NCBI GenBank assembly: GCA_017436865.1
Contig: JAFSCH010000091.1
Span: 35,981-99,980, forward strand
Direction of reading: 5' to 3'
Source of the DNA: Lachnospiraceae bacterium
Lineage (GTDB): Bacteria; Bacillota; Clostridia; Lachnospirales; Lachnospiraceae
Length of the DNA stretch: 64,000 nucleotides
Shown: piece by piece, positions 45,736 through 52,531 of the stretch
Numbering within the stretch: position 1 is the first letter of the stretch
Layout of the letters: every line of letters starts with the position of its first letter
Position numbers and translations under genes: made by a program
The notes under the pieces: generated by a model
Databases searched by the model: none
What the model saw: only the letters and a program-made list of their open reading frames with translations
What the model was told of the DNA's origin: nothing

Positions 45736-45858
45736 ATGAAAAGAAGTCATTATTCAACTACTGCATATGGTCGTATGCGTGACAGAATTGCAGAACGTGA
45801 GAAACAGAAAAGAGAAGAACGAAAGAAAGCAGCATATTATGTGTGGTTAGTATCGTAG
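45736..45858 (+). CDS. Small basic protein, 40 aa
   Basis: GGAGG 10 nt upstream of an ATG giving MKRSHYSTTAYGRMRDRIAE and then a run of K, R and E residues, ending YYVWLVS. Its stop lies next to the ribosome binding site of the next small gene, which supports real translation. The function is unknown. Confidence 0.55.
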   Translation: MKRSHYSTTAYGRMRDRIAEREKQKREERKKAAYYVWLVS

Positions 45859-45869
45859 GAGGTAATCTG

Positions 45870-46031
45870 ATGCATGATAAGAGTTTTTATATCAATCTGT
45901 TAGCGGTAAAGAGTAAAACCGCTAATCATGAGTTAATAGAAAAGTGTCTGCTTTTCTATGGGTATCAAGGCACAAAAGAGTTAAGCATTGAGGAACTACA
46001 TATATTTTGTGAATTAGAAAATTTACTTTAA
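45870..46031 (+). CDS. Small protein, 53 aa
   Basis: TAGGAGGTAATCTG places the start at ATG 45,870. The product (MHDKSFYINLLAVKS... ELENLL) is soluble and acidic at its end. It is part of a run of small genes each with an AGGAGGT site. No function is recognised. Confidence 0.55.
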   Translation: MHDKSFYINLLAVKSKTANHELIEKCLLFYGYQGTKELSIEELHIFCELENLL

Positions 46032-46047
46032 TGAGGAGGTACAGAAC

Positions 46048-46200
46048 ATGCAGAGAAGACAAGTTATTCAACATGCAGTTAAGAAAGAAAACGGAGTAAT
46101 CAAGGTAGGCAAAAGCTACATTATGCAGCCTAAAGTCAATTACACAGGGCAAGGTACGAAATGGTTTGATGATAATCAGTTAATCAAGAAACATAAATAA
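46048..46200 (+). CDS. Small protein, 50 aa
   Basis: GAGGAGGT precedes the ATG at 46,048. The product is MQRRQVIQHAVKKENGVIKV, continuing to KKHK at the C-terminus. It is basic and may bind nucleic acid. It ends 5 bp before a tRNA-like hairpin. Confidence 0.55.
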   Translation: MQRRQVIQHAVKKENGVIKVGKSYIMQPKVNYTGQGTKWFDDNQLIKKHK

Positions 46201-46204
46201 GTCC

Positions 46205-46248
46205 AGGGTAAGCGGTTTATGAGGGTTCGACTCCCTCAATACCCTTTT
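46205..46248 (+). other. tRNA-like T-arm/acceptor mimic hairpin
   Basis: GAGGG-TTCGACT-CCCTC (46,221-46,237) has the sequence and spacing of a tRNA T-arm. It is enclosed by AGGGTA (46,205-46,210) and TACCCT (46,240-46,245), like a shortened acceptor stem, followed by TTT. There is no D-arm or anticodon arm, so it is not a functional tRNA. It could be a tRNA remnant, a processing signal or a terminator. Confidence 0.5.
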
Positions 46249-46308
46249 CGGTAGAAATACCAAAGAAACAAATCAATCAAATACATATAAGAAAGGGCGG
46301 TTGTTAGT

Positions 46309-46686
46309 ATGGAAAGAACAACAATTTCAGAAGTAGGAACTATTAATGTAGAGAGGTTAGAACTTGCGGAAGGTCAGCTTGAAATGCGCATTCCTGTTGA
46401 GGTAATTAGTCAGCAGATGGATAAGAAACTGGATGAACTTTATGCGGATTACAAGAAAAATCACCCAAAGACACCAGCGGAAAATATTTTCTATGAATCA
46501 AGGCTTGTATTTTCTCTTAATCGGAATAATCCAGAGTTTTCATTAATGCTCATTGTCTTTGATGGAGAGAATCAGGATAAAGCGGAAATATGGGATGAAT
46601 TGCAAGTAACACTTTCAGAGGAACAGAAAAAGCAGTTTAGAAAACTTGCATGGGAAAAGCTCGGAGAAACATTATTTAACATCTAA
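46309..46686 (+). CDS. Hypothetical protein (paralogue of the next gene)
   Basis: A 125-residue protein beginning TTISEVGTINVERLELAEGQLEMRIPVEV. The pattern S-x-GTIN-x3-L-LA-x6-IP is shared with the next gene, so the two arose by an old duplication. It is soluble, with no known domain. Confidence 0.55.
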   Translation: MERTTISEVGTINVERLELAEGQLEMRIPVEVISQQMDKKLDELYADYKKNHPKTPAENIFYESRLVFSLNRNNPEFSLMLIVFDGENQDKAEIWDELQVTLSEEQKKQFRKLAWEKLGETLFNI

Positions 46687-46756
46687 TCAATCACATAGGG
46701 GAACGAAATCAAGTTCCCCTCAATCAATCACAGTAAAGAAAAGAGAGGTAATCACT

Positions 46757-47167
46757 ATGAAAAGAAACGTAATTGCAACATCAATCGGAACTATTAATCT
46801 TAATGAAATTACATTAGCAGATGATACATTCTGCATCTTCATTCCTATTGTGGAAGTATCAGACGGATTAAAGGCAACTATTGCGGAAAATATTCAGAAA
46901 GCAAAGGACGAATGGCAGAAGGAATTTTTAGATGAGAGAGGAAAGAAATGGAGCGACAAGGGAATCAAAGTTATCACGCAGGATTTACGCATTACAGTAG
47001 GAGAAATGAAGGGTAAAAAGGTATTTGATTGCGATTTATCTTACACCTTTGAGGACGCAGAAAATGAAGTTATCTGGTCAGGATTTAATCTTGAAGTGGA
47101 TTTGTCGGAATACATTACAGAGTTGAAAAAGCTGATTCTTCAAGCATTAATACAAAAATTACTTTAG
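46757..47167 (+). CDS. Hypothetical protein (paralogue of the previous gene)
   Basis: GAGAGGTAATCACT precedes the ATG at 46,757. The 136-residue product begins MKRNVIATSIGTINLNEITLA and resembles the protein at 46,309 in its first 35 residues. Expression is probably from the same transcript. The function is unknown. Confidence 0.55.
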   Translation: MKRNVIATSIGTINLNEITLADDTFCIFIPIVEVSDGLKATIAENIQKAKDEWQKEFLDERGKKWSDKGIKVITQDLRITVGEMKGKKVFDCDLSYTFEDAENEVIWSGFNLEVDLSEYITELKKLILQALIQKLL

Positions 47168-47240
47168 GAATCAGTAGCGGAAAATTTTCGGAAGGTTGTC
47201 AATCATAGGCAACCTTCTATTACAAAGGAGCGTGTTTGTT

Positions 47241-47789
47241 ATGATGAATCACAAATTGGAAAAATTAACGGAACAGGAAAAGTTATTCAGTGAAGAAAAC
47301 CACAACGTTATCTGTTCATTTCTGCATAAGTTCGGATATAGCATAGAAGAGTTTTATAACGTGGCGGTGATGGGCTATCTTTTAGCCGTTCAGATATATC
47401 ACAGAAGGGAAGATTTGCGGAAAGAATATTCTTTTATGTGTATCAGTTATCAATACATGCGCAGAGAGATAGCGAATTATCTTCGTGCAATGGAAACGCA
47501 GAAGAGGAAGCCGATGGAAATAATAATCAGTCTGGATGCGGAATATGCAGATATGGAAAATCTTTATAACTGTATCGGTGGAAACTCTTTAGAATCTGAA
47601 ATCATGGAAGATATAGAGATTGCGGAACTGTTGGAAAGCTTTACGGATATTCAGAAGGACATCATGAAGTTAAAGCTGGAAGGATATAGCAATAAGGAAA
47701 TATATGTTTCTTTGGGAATTGGTTCAACAACCTTTTACAAGGAAATGCAGAAGATTAAAGCGTTATTGACGGAAAATCTGGTTAGATAG
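47241..47789 (+). CDS. Sigma-70-family-like factor
   Basis: AAAGGAG at 47,224-47,230 fixes the start at 47,241. The 182-residue protein has a region-2-like N-terminal half (IEEFYNVAVMGYLLAVQIYHRREDLRKEYSFMCISYQYMRREIANYLR) and a region-4 helix-turn-helix (FTDIQKDIMKLKLEGYSNKEIYVSLGIGSTTFYKEMQKIKALL). It may direct RNA polymerase to element promoters, as the sigma-like regulators of clostridial elements do. Targets are unknown. Confidence 0.75.
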   Translation: MMNHKLEKLTEQEKLFSEENHNVICSFLHKFGYSIEEFYNVAVMGYLLAVQIYHRREDLRKEYSFMCISYQYMRREIANYLRAMETQKRKPMEIIISLDAEYADMENLYNCIGGNSLESEIMEDIEIAELLESFTDIQKDIMKLKLEGYSNKEIYVSLGIGSTTFYKEMQKIKALLTENLVR

Positions 47790-47801
47790 GTGGTGGAAAA
47801 T

Positions 47802-48401
47802 ATGATTCAGTATGTTTTATATAAGGAAGAATCTAAAAAGTTTATAGCATACTCTGATTCAAGAAAAGTAATCCATGTCAAATCATTAGAAGAAGCACAT
47901 AGATTCGATACACCTAATCAGGCAAGGAAAGCAAGAGAGAAAGCGCCTAAGAAAGCAGCTTATTTCCGTGTATATATCGTTATGGATAATGGGGAACTTG
48001 TAAAGGAAAATTCCACTATTACTAAGCGGAAAAAGTTCTCACAGATGGAAAGAAAACGGATATATCAAAAGACAAAAGGACATTGTTATCTTTGTGGAGA
48101 ATTTGTTGACTTTGATGTGTTTCAAGTAGAGCATCGAATACCGTTAGCCAAGGGTGGAACGAATGATTTTAGTAATCTCTTCCCAGCATGCAACTGTTGC
48201 AACTCCATGAAGAACAGTATCTATCCAGAGGAGCTATTGGAAAAGATTACACAGATATTCATGTATCAGGTAACGAAGAGAGGAAACAATCATACAAAGT
48301 GTGTTGTTGCTAAGCAGGTTATTACGTCTATGATGGAAAAGAATGTGCTTGATAGAGCTAAATTGCAGATTGCTTGTGGGTTAATTGAATCTGTGGAATA
48401 G
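47802..48401 (+). CDS. HNH endonuclease
   Basis: GGTGGTGG precedes the ATG at 47,802 (GTG codons at 47,790 and 47,793 are alternatives). After about 85 residues of unknown fold comes a compact HNH domain, CYLCGEFVDFDVFQVEHRIPLAKGG, with NLFPACNCCNS completing the zinc-binding CxxC pair. It is predicted to cut DNA. It may be a selfish endonuclease or aid recombination. Confidence 0.8.
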   Translation: MIQYVLYKEESKKFIAYSDSRKVIHVKSLEEAHRFDTPNQARKAREKAPKKAAYFRVYIVMDNGELVKENSTITKRKKFSQMERKRIYQKTKGHCYLCGEFVDFDVFQVEHRIPLAKGGTNDFSNLFPACNCCNSMKNSIYPEELLEKITQIFMYQVTKRGNNHTKCVVAKQVITSMMEKNVLDRAKLQIACGLIESVE

Positions 48402-48442
48402 ATTTGTTTGTGCTGAGAGAATACAATATAAAAATTGATAAA

Positions 48443-48491
48443 ACAATATGTATATTGTATACTATATATAGTTTACTTTATATAAAGTAAA
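48443..48491 (+). promoter_or_regulatory. Three consecutive palindromes upstream of a ribbon-helix-helix gene
   Basis: An ACAATA...TATTGT palindrome (48,443-48,458), a perfect ACTATATATAGT (48,461-48,472) and a perfect 20-bp palindrome with TTTACTT arms (48,472-48,491) lie directly before the gene at 48,518. This is an autoregulatory operator arrangement typical of RHH repressors. Confidence 0.6.
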
Positions 48492-48517
48492 TTTTATATA
48501 GGGAAAGAGAGGATATA

Positions 48518-48772
48518 ATGTTGGCAGTTTCTAAAAAAAAATTAGATATAAATGATAAATACTTAAAGCAATTAGAGGATATTAAGATTAGAGTTCCCAA
48601 AGGATATAGAGAAGTAATTCAGGATTTTGCTAAAGAAATGGGATTTAAAGGTGTAAATCCGTTTGTTATTAGCTTAATTAACGAGAAGATGGAAGAAAAG
48701 AATTATGCTGATAGGATTCCAACAGGAGTAAAGGAAATCAACAAAGAGAAGGATGAATCAGCAGACCAGTAA
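48518..48772 (+). CDS. Ribbon-helix-helix-like DNA-binding protein
   Basis: An 84-residue protein with IKIRVPKGYREVIQDFAKEMGFKGVNPFVISLINEKME (residues about 27-64), the beta-strand plus two-helix outline of Arc/MetJ-type proteins. GAGAGG precedes the ATG. Tandem palindromes upstream suggest it controls its own promoter. It may act in copy control or partition. Confidence 0.65.
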   Translation: MLAVSKKKLDINDKYLKQLEDIKIRVPKGYREVIQDFAKEMGFKGVNPFVISLINEKMEEKNYADRIPTGVKEINKEKDESADQ

Positions 48773-48785
48773 CTAAAAAGACCGC

Positions 48786-48814
48786 TTGCGATAACAAACG
48801 GTCTAGTGTATAAT
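48786..48814 (+). promoter_or_regulatory. Promoter of the predicted antitoxin RNA
   Basis: TTGCGA (48,786-48,791), 17-bp spacer, TATAAT (48,809-48,814). Confidence 0.6.
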
Positions 48815-48820
48815 CTACTT

Positions 48821-48924
48821 AGAAAGGTATTCGGAATTGAAGTTTCCGATTGCCCTCGGTTTAAAATGAGATTATAAGAATAGCATCCTAAACTTTGCGA
48901 GGGTTGGGGATGCTATTTCTTTTT
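48821..48924 (+). ncRNA. Predicted antisense antitoxin RNA (type I system)
   Basis: From the TATAAT at 48,809 transcription would begin near 48,821 and end at a terminator: AATAGCATCC (48,879-48,888) with GGATGCTATT (48,908-48,917), then TCTTTTT. The RNA would be about 104 nt and complementary to the 3' part of the convergent toxin mRNA. CCCTCG (48,853) and CGAGGG (48,898) offer an alternative fold that excludes the terminator. The layout matches TxpA/RatA-type systems. Confidence 0.55.
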
Positions 48925-48993
48925 ATGATTATCTAAATAAGATAGTGCCGCAAATATTACTAGCAATAAAGTCAAGACTTCCATTGTGTTCAT
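48913..48993 (-). CDS. Type I toxin, holin-like, 26 aa
   Basis: A minus-strand frame from ATG 48,993 encodes MNTMEVLTLLLVIFAALSYL followed by DNHKKK. This is a short N-terminus, one membrane helix and a basic tail, the pattern of putative holin-like type I toxins of Firmicutes. The ribosome binding site AGAGGG (49,007-49,002) is followed by an earlier in-frame ATG at 48,999, as in that family. The site is sequestered by a 6-bp perfect pairing with CCCTCT (49,024-49,019). Its promoter carries a LexA-like box. It should depolarise the membrane when the antisense RNA is lost. Confidence 0.75.
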   Translation of the reverse strand: MNTMEVLTLLLVIFAALSYLDNHKKK

Positions 48994-49074
48994 GGGCATC
49001 ACCCTCTTTCGTAAGACTAGAGGGCATCAAAACGGAAAATCGCATCCTACTTTCTATTCGATTAATACCTATGT

Positions 49075-49103
49075 ATTGTATCATAATGCAAACAAATGTT
49101 CAA
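49075..49103 (-). promoter_or_regulatory. Toxin promoter with SOS (LexA-like) box
   Basis: On the minus strand TTGAAC (49,103-49,098), 17-bp spacer, TACAAT (49,080-49,075). GAACATTTGTTTGC (49,101-49,088) overlaps the -35 and matches the Gram-positive LexA box pattern GAAC-N4-GTTY. The same core occurs at 51,768 and 56,697. Confidence 0.7.
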
Positions 49104-49106
49104 TTA

Positions 49107-49150
49107 CAAAAGCACCAACGGACATTATTACATGTCTGAAGGTGCTTTTG
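49107..49150. terminator. Bidirectional terminator-like hairpin
   Basis: CAAAAGCACC (49,107-49,116) pairs with GGTGCTTTTG (49,141-49,150); GACAT/ATGTC pair inside. It separates the toxin unit from the leftward gene at 49,192-49,452. Confidence 0.7.
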
Positions 49151-49191
49151 CTATGTTCACAAAAGTGCTAAGGTTAGTATTTCTGTGAAAT

Positions 49192-49452
49192 TTAGTTCTG
49201 CTGCCGAGTATGGATTCTATCAACAGTTTTCTGCAATTCGATTTCTTCCCATCTGTATTTTATAACCTGTCTTTGTAATTCATTGATACGCTTATCTAAG
49301 TATCGTTCAAGGAATCCCATAAGGAAAGATGGAATGAATCGGTCTGGAATCTTTTGTATCAGATGGAAAAATATGTCCTCAAATCTACTATATACTTTTA
49401 GAATACAATTCTTTATTTTACTATGTTCTTTGATTTCTATATTAATATCAAT
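49192..49452 (-). CDS. Small basic protein with probable ATT start
   Basis: An open frame of 86 codons, closed upstream by TGA at 49,455-49,453. AAGGGAG (49,463-49,457) is followed after 4 nt by ATT, so ATT may be the start; the first ATG (49,320) lacks a ribosome binding site and would give 42 residues. The product is helical and basic (IPDRFIPSFLMGFLERYLDK, then RINELQRQ and a C-terminal RQQN). The function is unknown. Confidence 0.45.
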   Translation of the reverse strand: MDINIEIKEHSKIKNCILKVYSRFEDIFFHLIQKIPDRFIPSFLMGFLERYLDKRINELQRQVIKYRWEEIELQKTVDRIHTRQQN

Positions 49453-49558
49453 TCAACTCCCTTAAAATTTTTTCAAAAAGTTTGCGTGAAGTGCGAAGAC
49501 TTCGACCTCAAATTAAGTATATATAACTCATACAGTAAAAACAACACTCAACTATTTT

Positions 49559-49672
49559 TGTCTATAAAGGTGTCACTTTATGGATAGTCCTTGTTTTATA
49601 GGAATGAATGTCTATAAAGGCATAAAGCGGATTTATGGACATGTCTATAAATAGTTGTGACCTTTACAGACA
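49559..49672 (+). promoter_or_regulatory. res site with three subsites for the adjacent serine resolvase
   Basis: Three inverted-repeat pairs built on TGTCTATAAA: subsite I 49,559-49,586 (28 bp), subsite II 49,609-49,641 (33 bp), subsite III 49,642-49,672 (31 bp). Right halves read, inverted, TATCCATAAA, TGTCCATAAA and TGTCTGTAAA. Subsites I and II are 22 bp apart, centre distance about 52.5 bp, close to the 53 bp of the Tn3/gamma-delta res site. The resolvase gene starts 14 bp later. Confidence 0.85.
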
Positions 49673-49686
49673 GAAAGGGATGAAAA

Positions 49687-50376
49687 ATGGATAATCACGA
49701 AGTATGGGGATATTGCAGGGTGTCCACAGTGGAACAAAATCTTGCTAGACAGATAGAACAAATGAAAGAGTTTGGAATCCCTGAAAGAAATATCCGATGT
49801 GATAAGTCTACTGGAAAGAATTTCAATAGAAGAGAATATAACGCTTTGGTCGGAACGGAAACAACAGCACCACTATTAAGGAAAGGTGACTTGTTAGTGA
49901 TTAGCAGCTTAGACCGATTAGGAAGGAATTATATGGAGATTCGTCAACAGTGGAATTACATCATCAATGATATAGGCGCAGATATAAAAGTTTTGGATAT
50001 GCCGTTACTCGATACAAGAGAATCGGAAGGAAGTCTTGATAAGAGATTTATTGCAGATTTGGTCTTACAGATTCTTTCCTATGTGGCTCAAAAGGAATTA
50101 GAGAATAATAAACGTAGGCAACAACAAGGGATTGCAGTTATGCCAGTAGTCAACGGTAAAAAAGTAAGTCTGAAAACGGGAAGAGCAACAGGCAGACCAG
50201 AAGCAACCTATCCTAAAGAATGGGAACGATATTACAACGAATGGCGAAAAGGGAATATAACTGCTAAAAGGTGTCTTGAAGAACTAGGATTAAAAAGAGC
50301 AACCTTCTATAAGCTGGTAAGCAAATATGAAGCAGAATTATATATAGAAGAAACTCATACAAAGGAGGTTACATGA
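49687..50376 (+). CDS. Serine recombinase, resolvase type
   Basis: A 229-residue small serine recombinase. The catalytic block YCRVSTVEQNLARQ has Ser13 as nucleophile and Arg11, the later VISSLDRLGRN holds the conserved arginines, and the C-terminus has a helix-turn-helix (NITAKRCLEELGLKRATFYKLV). AGAAAGGG precedes the ATG. With the res site upstream it should resolve dimers or cointegrates. It is too small and of the wrong type to be a large serine integrase. Confidence 0.92.
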   Translation: MDNHEVWGYCRVSTVEQNLARQIEQMKEFGIPERNIRCDKSTGKNFNRREYNALVGTETTAPLLRKGDLLVISSLDRLGRNYMEIRQQWNYIINDIGADIKVLDMPLLDTRESEGSLDKRFIADLVLQILSYVAQKELENNKRRQQQGIAVMPVVNGKKVSLKTGRATGRPEATYPKEWERYYNEWRKGNITAKRCLEELGLKRATFYKLVSKYEAELYIEETHTKEVT

Positions 50377-50666
50377 GCAAGCGGATAGGATATAGGTTAG
50401 GCTATCGAATACAGATTATTAATGGATTCTATGAAGTGGTGGATGGTAAGCGTTGTCTTTTCTTTGGACAATGCAGGAAGAATAGCACCATACAAGAAAT
50501 AGCAAATAAAACAATATTAAATCAGATGGAGGAATCAGATGTTACTTATCGGAAAAGAAGAATTGAATCAGCTTTTAGAAAAGAAGTATCAAGAGGGAAT
50601 TGTACACGGTGTACAACTTATGAAGGAAAGGATGTTGCTTGCGTGTCAGAACGGAACACCGATTGA
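50373..50666 (+). CDS. Hypothetical protein, overlapping its neighbour
   Basis: The ATG overlaps the resolvase stop (ATGA) and AAAGGAGG lies 6 nt upstream, so the start is well supported. Residues 1-55 (RLGYRIQIINGFYEVVDGKRCLFFGQC) look like a real small domain. The last 40 codons overlap, in another frame, the first part of the 50,539 gene, and may be out-of-frame sequence after an old frameshift. The function is unknown. Confidence 0.5.
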   Translation: MSKRIGYRLGYRIQIINGFYEVVDGKRCLFFGQCRKNSTIQEIANKTILNQMEESDVTYRKRRIESAFRKEVSRGNCTRCTTYEGKDVACVSERNTD

Positions 50667-50757
50667 AATTAATGAGTCGGCTTATTTTGTACATGATGCG
50701 ATAAGCAATCTAAGAACTATCTTTGCTACATTGGAAAGGAAGGGAAGAAGTGACTAA
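50539..50757 (+). CDS. Hypothetical helical protein
   Basis: GGAGG 7-11 nt upstream of an ATG giving MLLIGKEELNQLLEKKYQEG and so on (72 aa). Helical and charged; no domain recognised. It overlaps the preceding frame by 128 nt and the next gene's GTG by 8 nt. It probably belongs to the resolvase operon. Confidence 0.6.
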   Translation: MLLIGKEELNQLLEKKYQEGIVHGVQLMKERMLLACQNGTPIEINESAYFVHDAISNLRTIFATLERKGRSD

Positions 50758-51001
50758 GATAAACGAACAAATTGGAGCAATAACACGACAACGGATATAT
50801 GATTTTCTTGTGGAATTTATGAGAAGGAACGGATTTGCACCAACAGTTAGAGAGATAGCTGATGGAGTTGGTTTAAAATCAACATCAAGTGTATATGCAC
50901 ATTTGCTGAAATTACATGATATGGGAAAGATTCATATGGAAGATAATAAACCTAGAGCGATTAGATTAATAGGATATCAACTAAGAAAAACGGAGGATTA
51001 G
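50750..51001 (+). CDS. LexA-like DNA-binding domain without protease domain
   Basis: The start is GTG at 50,750 with AAGGGAAG upstream. The 83-residue product is a winged helix of the LexA N-terminal type: ITRQRIYDFLVEFMRRNGFAPTVREIADGVGLKSTSSVYAHLLKLHDMGKI, then the wing ending PRAIRLIGY. LexA's C-terminal self-cleaving peptidase (Ser-Lys) is absent, so it could bind SOS-type boxes without being inactivated by RecA. Boxes of the right kind occur at 49,089, 51,768 and 56,697. Confidence 0.8.
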   Translation: MTKINEQIGAITRQRIYDFLVEFMRRNGFAPTVREIADGVGLKSTSSVYAHLLKLHDMGKIHMEDNKPRAIRLIGYQLRKTED

Positions 51002-51005
51002 AACT

Positions 51006-51419
51006 ATGAGCTACAATTACAAATTAGGAAATTTCAAGAACATTGCAACGGAGACAGATACAGATATTAAGGAAAGAATGACAACTATCAATTTGTCTCA
51101 TGTGAAGGAGTTACCGACAAGCATTGTTCAGCGTTTAGAAATAATGATTAATAATATGATTGAAAAGCATGAGCAGGAACACAATATAATCATTCCGATT
51201 GAAAATGTAGAATTAGGTATCTTTTTGACTGTAGATACACAGGAAGGAAAAATGTTTCTTGATTCATACATAGCCTATTCAGTTGATGAAGAGTGCATAA
51301 CTGGAAGAGAGATTATATCTGTGGAAGATGGAGATTATTCTACCTTTAAGAAGTATTTTTTAACGGAATTGAATCATTGTGTATTCATTCAGTTGAGAAA
51401 AATTGAGAATTGTTTCTGA
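51006..51419 (+). CDS. Hypothetical protein
   Basis: A 137-residue protein (SYNYKLGNFKNIATETDTDI at the start), 4 bp after the LexA-like gene, so probably in the same operon. Soluble, mixed alpha/beta, with no motif I can name. Confidence 0.55.
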   Translation: MSYNYKLGNFKNIATETDTDIKERMTTINLSHVKELPTSIVQRLEIMINNMIEKHEQEHNIIIPIENVELGIFLTVDTQEGKMFLDSYIAYSVDEECITGREIISVEDGDYSTFKKYFLTELNHCVFIQLRKIENCF

Positions 51420-51463
51420 TATAACTGCTGCTGAATATGAGTTTATAAAGAAGTAGAAGGGCA

Positions 51464-51727
51464 TTACTTAGGTATTGTCCAAACTCCTTCATTACGATAA
51501 TAGGTCAGAGATAGAGGTTTTAAGGAATCACCATCAATGACCTTGCACTTGTACTCTACAGAATTACTAAAGGTAGAACTTACCCAGTGAGAAGCAATCT
51601 TATAGGATTCGCCATTGATACGTACATATAGCGGTACAATATGACCTTCAGAATCAAAGGATGCAATGACAGGCACAATATTAACGGGTTTATAATCAAA
51701 ACTTGTATATGATACGAAACCAGCCAT
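51464..51727 (-). CDS. Conserved small element protein, SOS-box promoter
   Basis: An 87-residue beta-rich protein (GFVSYTSFDYKPVNIVPVIA, with GHIVPLYVRINGESYKI and EYKCKVIDGDSLKPL). Similar proteins are common in clostridial elements, from memory. AGGAGGTATCACAAC precedes the start. Its promoter overlaps a LexA-like box, so it should be DNA-damage induced. The function is unknown. Confidence 0.65.
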   Translation of the reverse strand: MAGFVSYTSFDYKPVNIVPVIASFDSEGHIVPLYVRINGESYKIASHWVSSTFSNSVEYKCKVIDGDSLKPLSLTYYRNEGVWTIPK

Positions 51728-51759
51728 GTTGTGATACCTCCTACTAAGATTATGAGAAT

Positions 51760-51788
51760 ATTATACAGAACATTTGTTTGCGTGTAAA
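51760..51788 (-). promoter_or_regulatory. Promoter with SOS (LexA-like) box
   Basis: On the minus strand TTTACA (51,788-51,783), 17-bp spacer, TATAAT (51,765-51,760). The plus-strand box GAACATTTGTTTGC (51,768-51,781) fills the spacer. Confidence 0.7.
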
Positions 51789-51924
51789 GATAATAATTAT
51801 TGGTAAGGATGGAAGAGGGAGCAGGAATAAATAGTAATAGAAATAATCCTGATTATATGTTATTATAATAAGTGCATAGAAGATTGATTACCTTTTATGT
51901 GATTGAATTGATTTGTTACGGAGG

Positions 51925-51948
51925 GCTACTGTGTATGCAGTAGCTTTT
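51925..51948 (+). terminator. Rho-independent terminator
   Basis: GCTACTG (51,925-51,931) pairs with CAGTAGC (51,938-51,944), then TTTT. Confidence 0.7.
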
Positions 51949-52320
51949 CTGTTTGGTGAAGTTCGGTTCTTAGTTCGGATTGAAGTTATACTGGAGAATA
52001 AGATGGATTGGAATATTTAACAATCCCCACTAAAACACTAGGAATTAAAAGGCTTTTATGATTGTTCATGGAATAAAAGGATATTAATACTATATTGCTT
52101 ATTGGTATATAAATATACTTTCGGTATAGTGTTGTTGAATGTGCGTGAAATGGTTGAAAATGCTTGGTTTTAGCGTATTTGGTGCATATTTGAGTATATT
52201 AAAATATATCAACTATATTGATTAAAATTAATATTATATTGATTTTCGAGAATAAGTTTGAAAGTTAGAATAATAATGGTCTAAATGACTATTATAAAAT
52301 AAATGTGATGATTGTGGATG

Positions 52321-52365
52321 AAAGTCTGGAAAGCCTTGAATTATAAGGATTCTGGACTTTTTTAT
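52321..52365 (+). terminator. Rho-independent terminator
   Basis: Arms 52,321-52,330 and 52,351-52,360 pair over 10 bp with two G-U pairs, followed by TTT. It implies an upstream transcript, perhaps an unrecognised small RNA. Confidence 0.6.
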
Positions 52366-52531
52366 TTGGTGGGTAATAAATTGGACTTTGTTCGATGATG
52401 ATGTTGTTAATGAGATGTGTTGAGATATATAAATACACAGGCATTTAAAAGAAATTATCATTGAACAAATAATATACAATGTTCTACAATATAAAGTAGA
52501 ATCTATTAAAAAAAGGTATATGGTACACTAG

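Larger units (their letters stand above)
51789..52531 (+). other. Long AT-rich non-coding stretch
   Basis: About 740 bp with no convincing gene on either strand. It holds two terminators (51,925-51,948 and 52,321-52,365). The middle (52,080-52,260) is very AT-rich with short repeats such as atattgattt; an origin of replication is possible but not shown. Confidence 0.4.

Noticed and set aside
46205-46248. Functional tRNA gene
   Set aside because: Only a T-arm and a short acceptor-like stem exist; D-arm and anticodon arm are absent.
49283-49465. Plus-strand open frame of 60 codons
   Set aside because: It overlaps the better-supported minus-strand small gene (49,192-49,452) and has no ribosome binding site.
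49687-50376. Serine recombinase as the element's integrase
   Set aside because: It has the size and layout of a resolvase and a res site beside it. Large serine integrases are over 450 residues. The integrase is probably beyond the window.
52234-52479. Minus-strand open frame of 81 codons
   Set aside because: Low-complexity sequence (many I, S, H) crossing a terminator, without a ribosome binding site.
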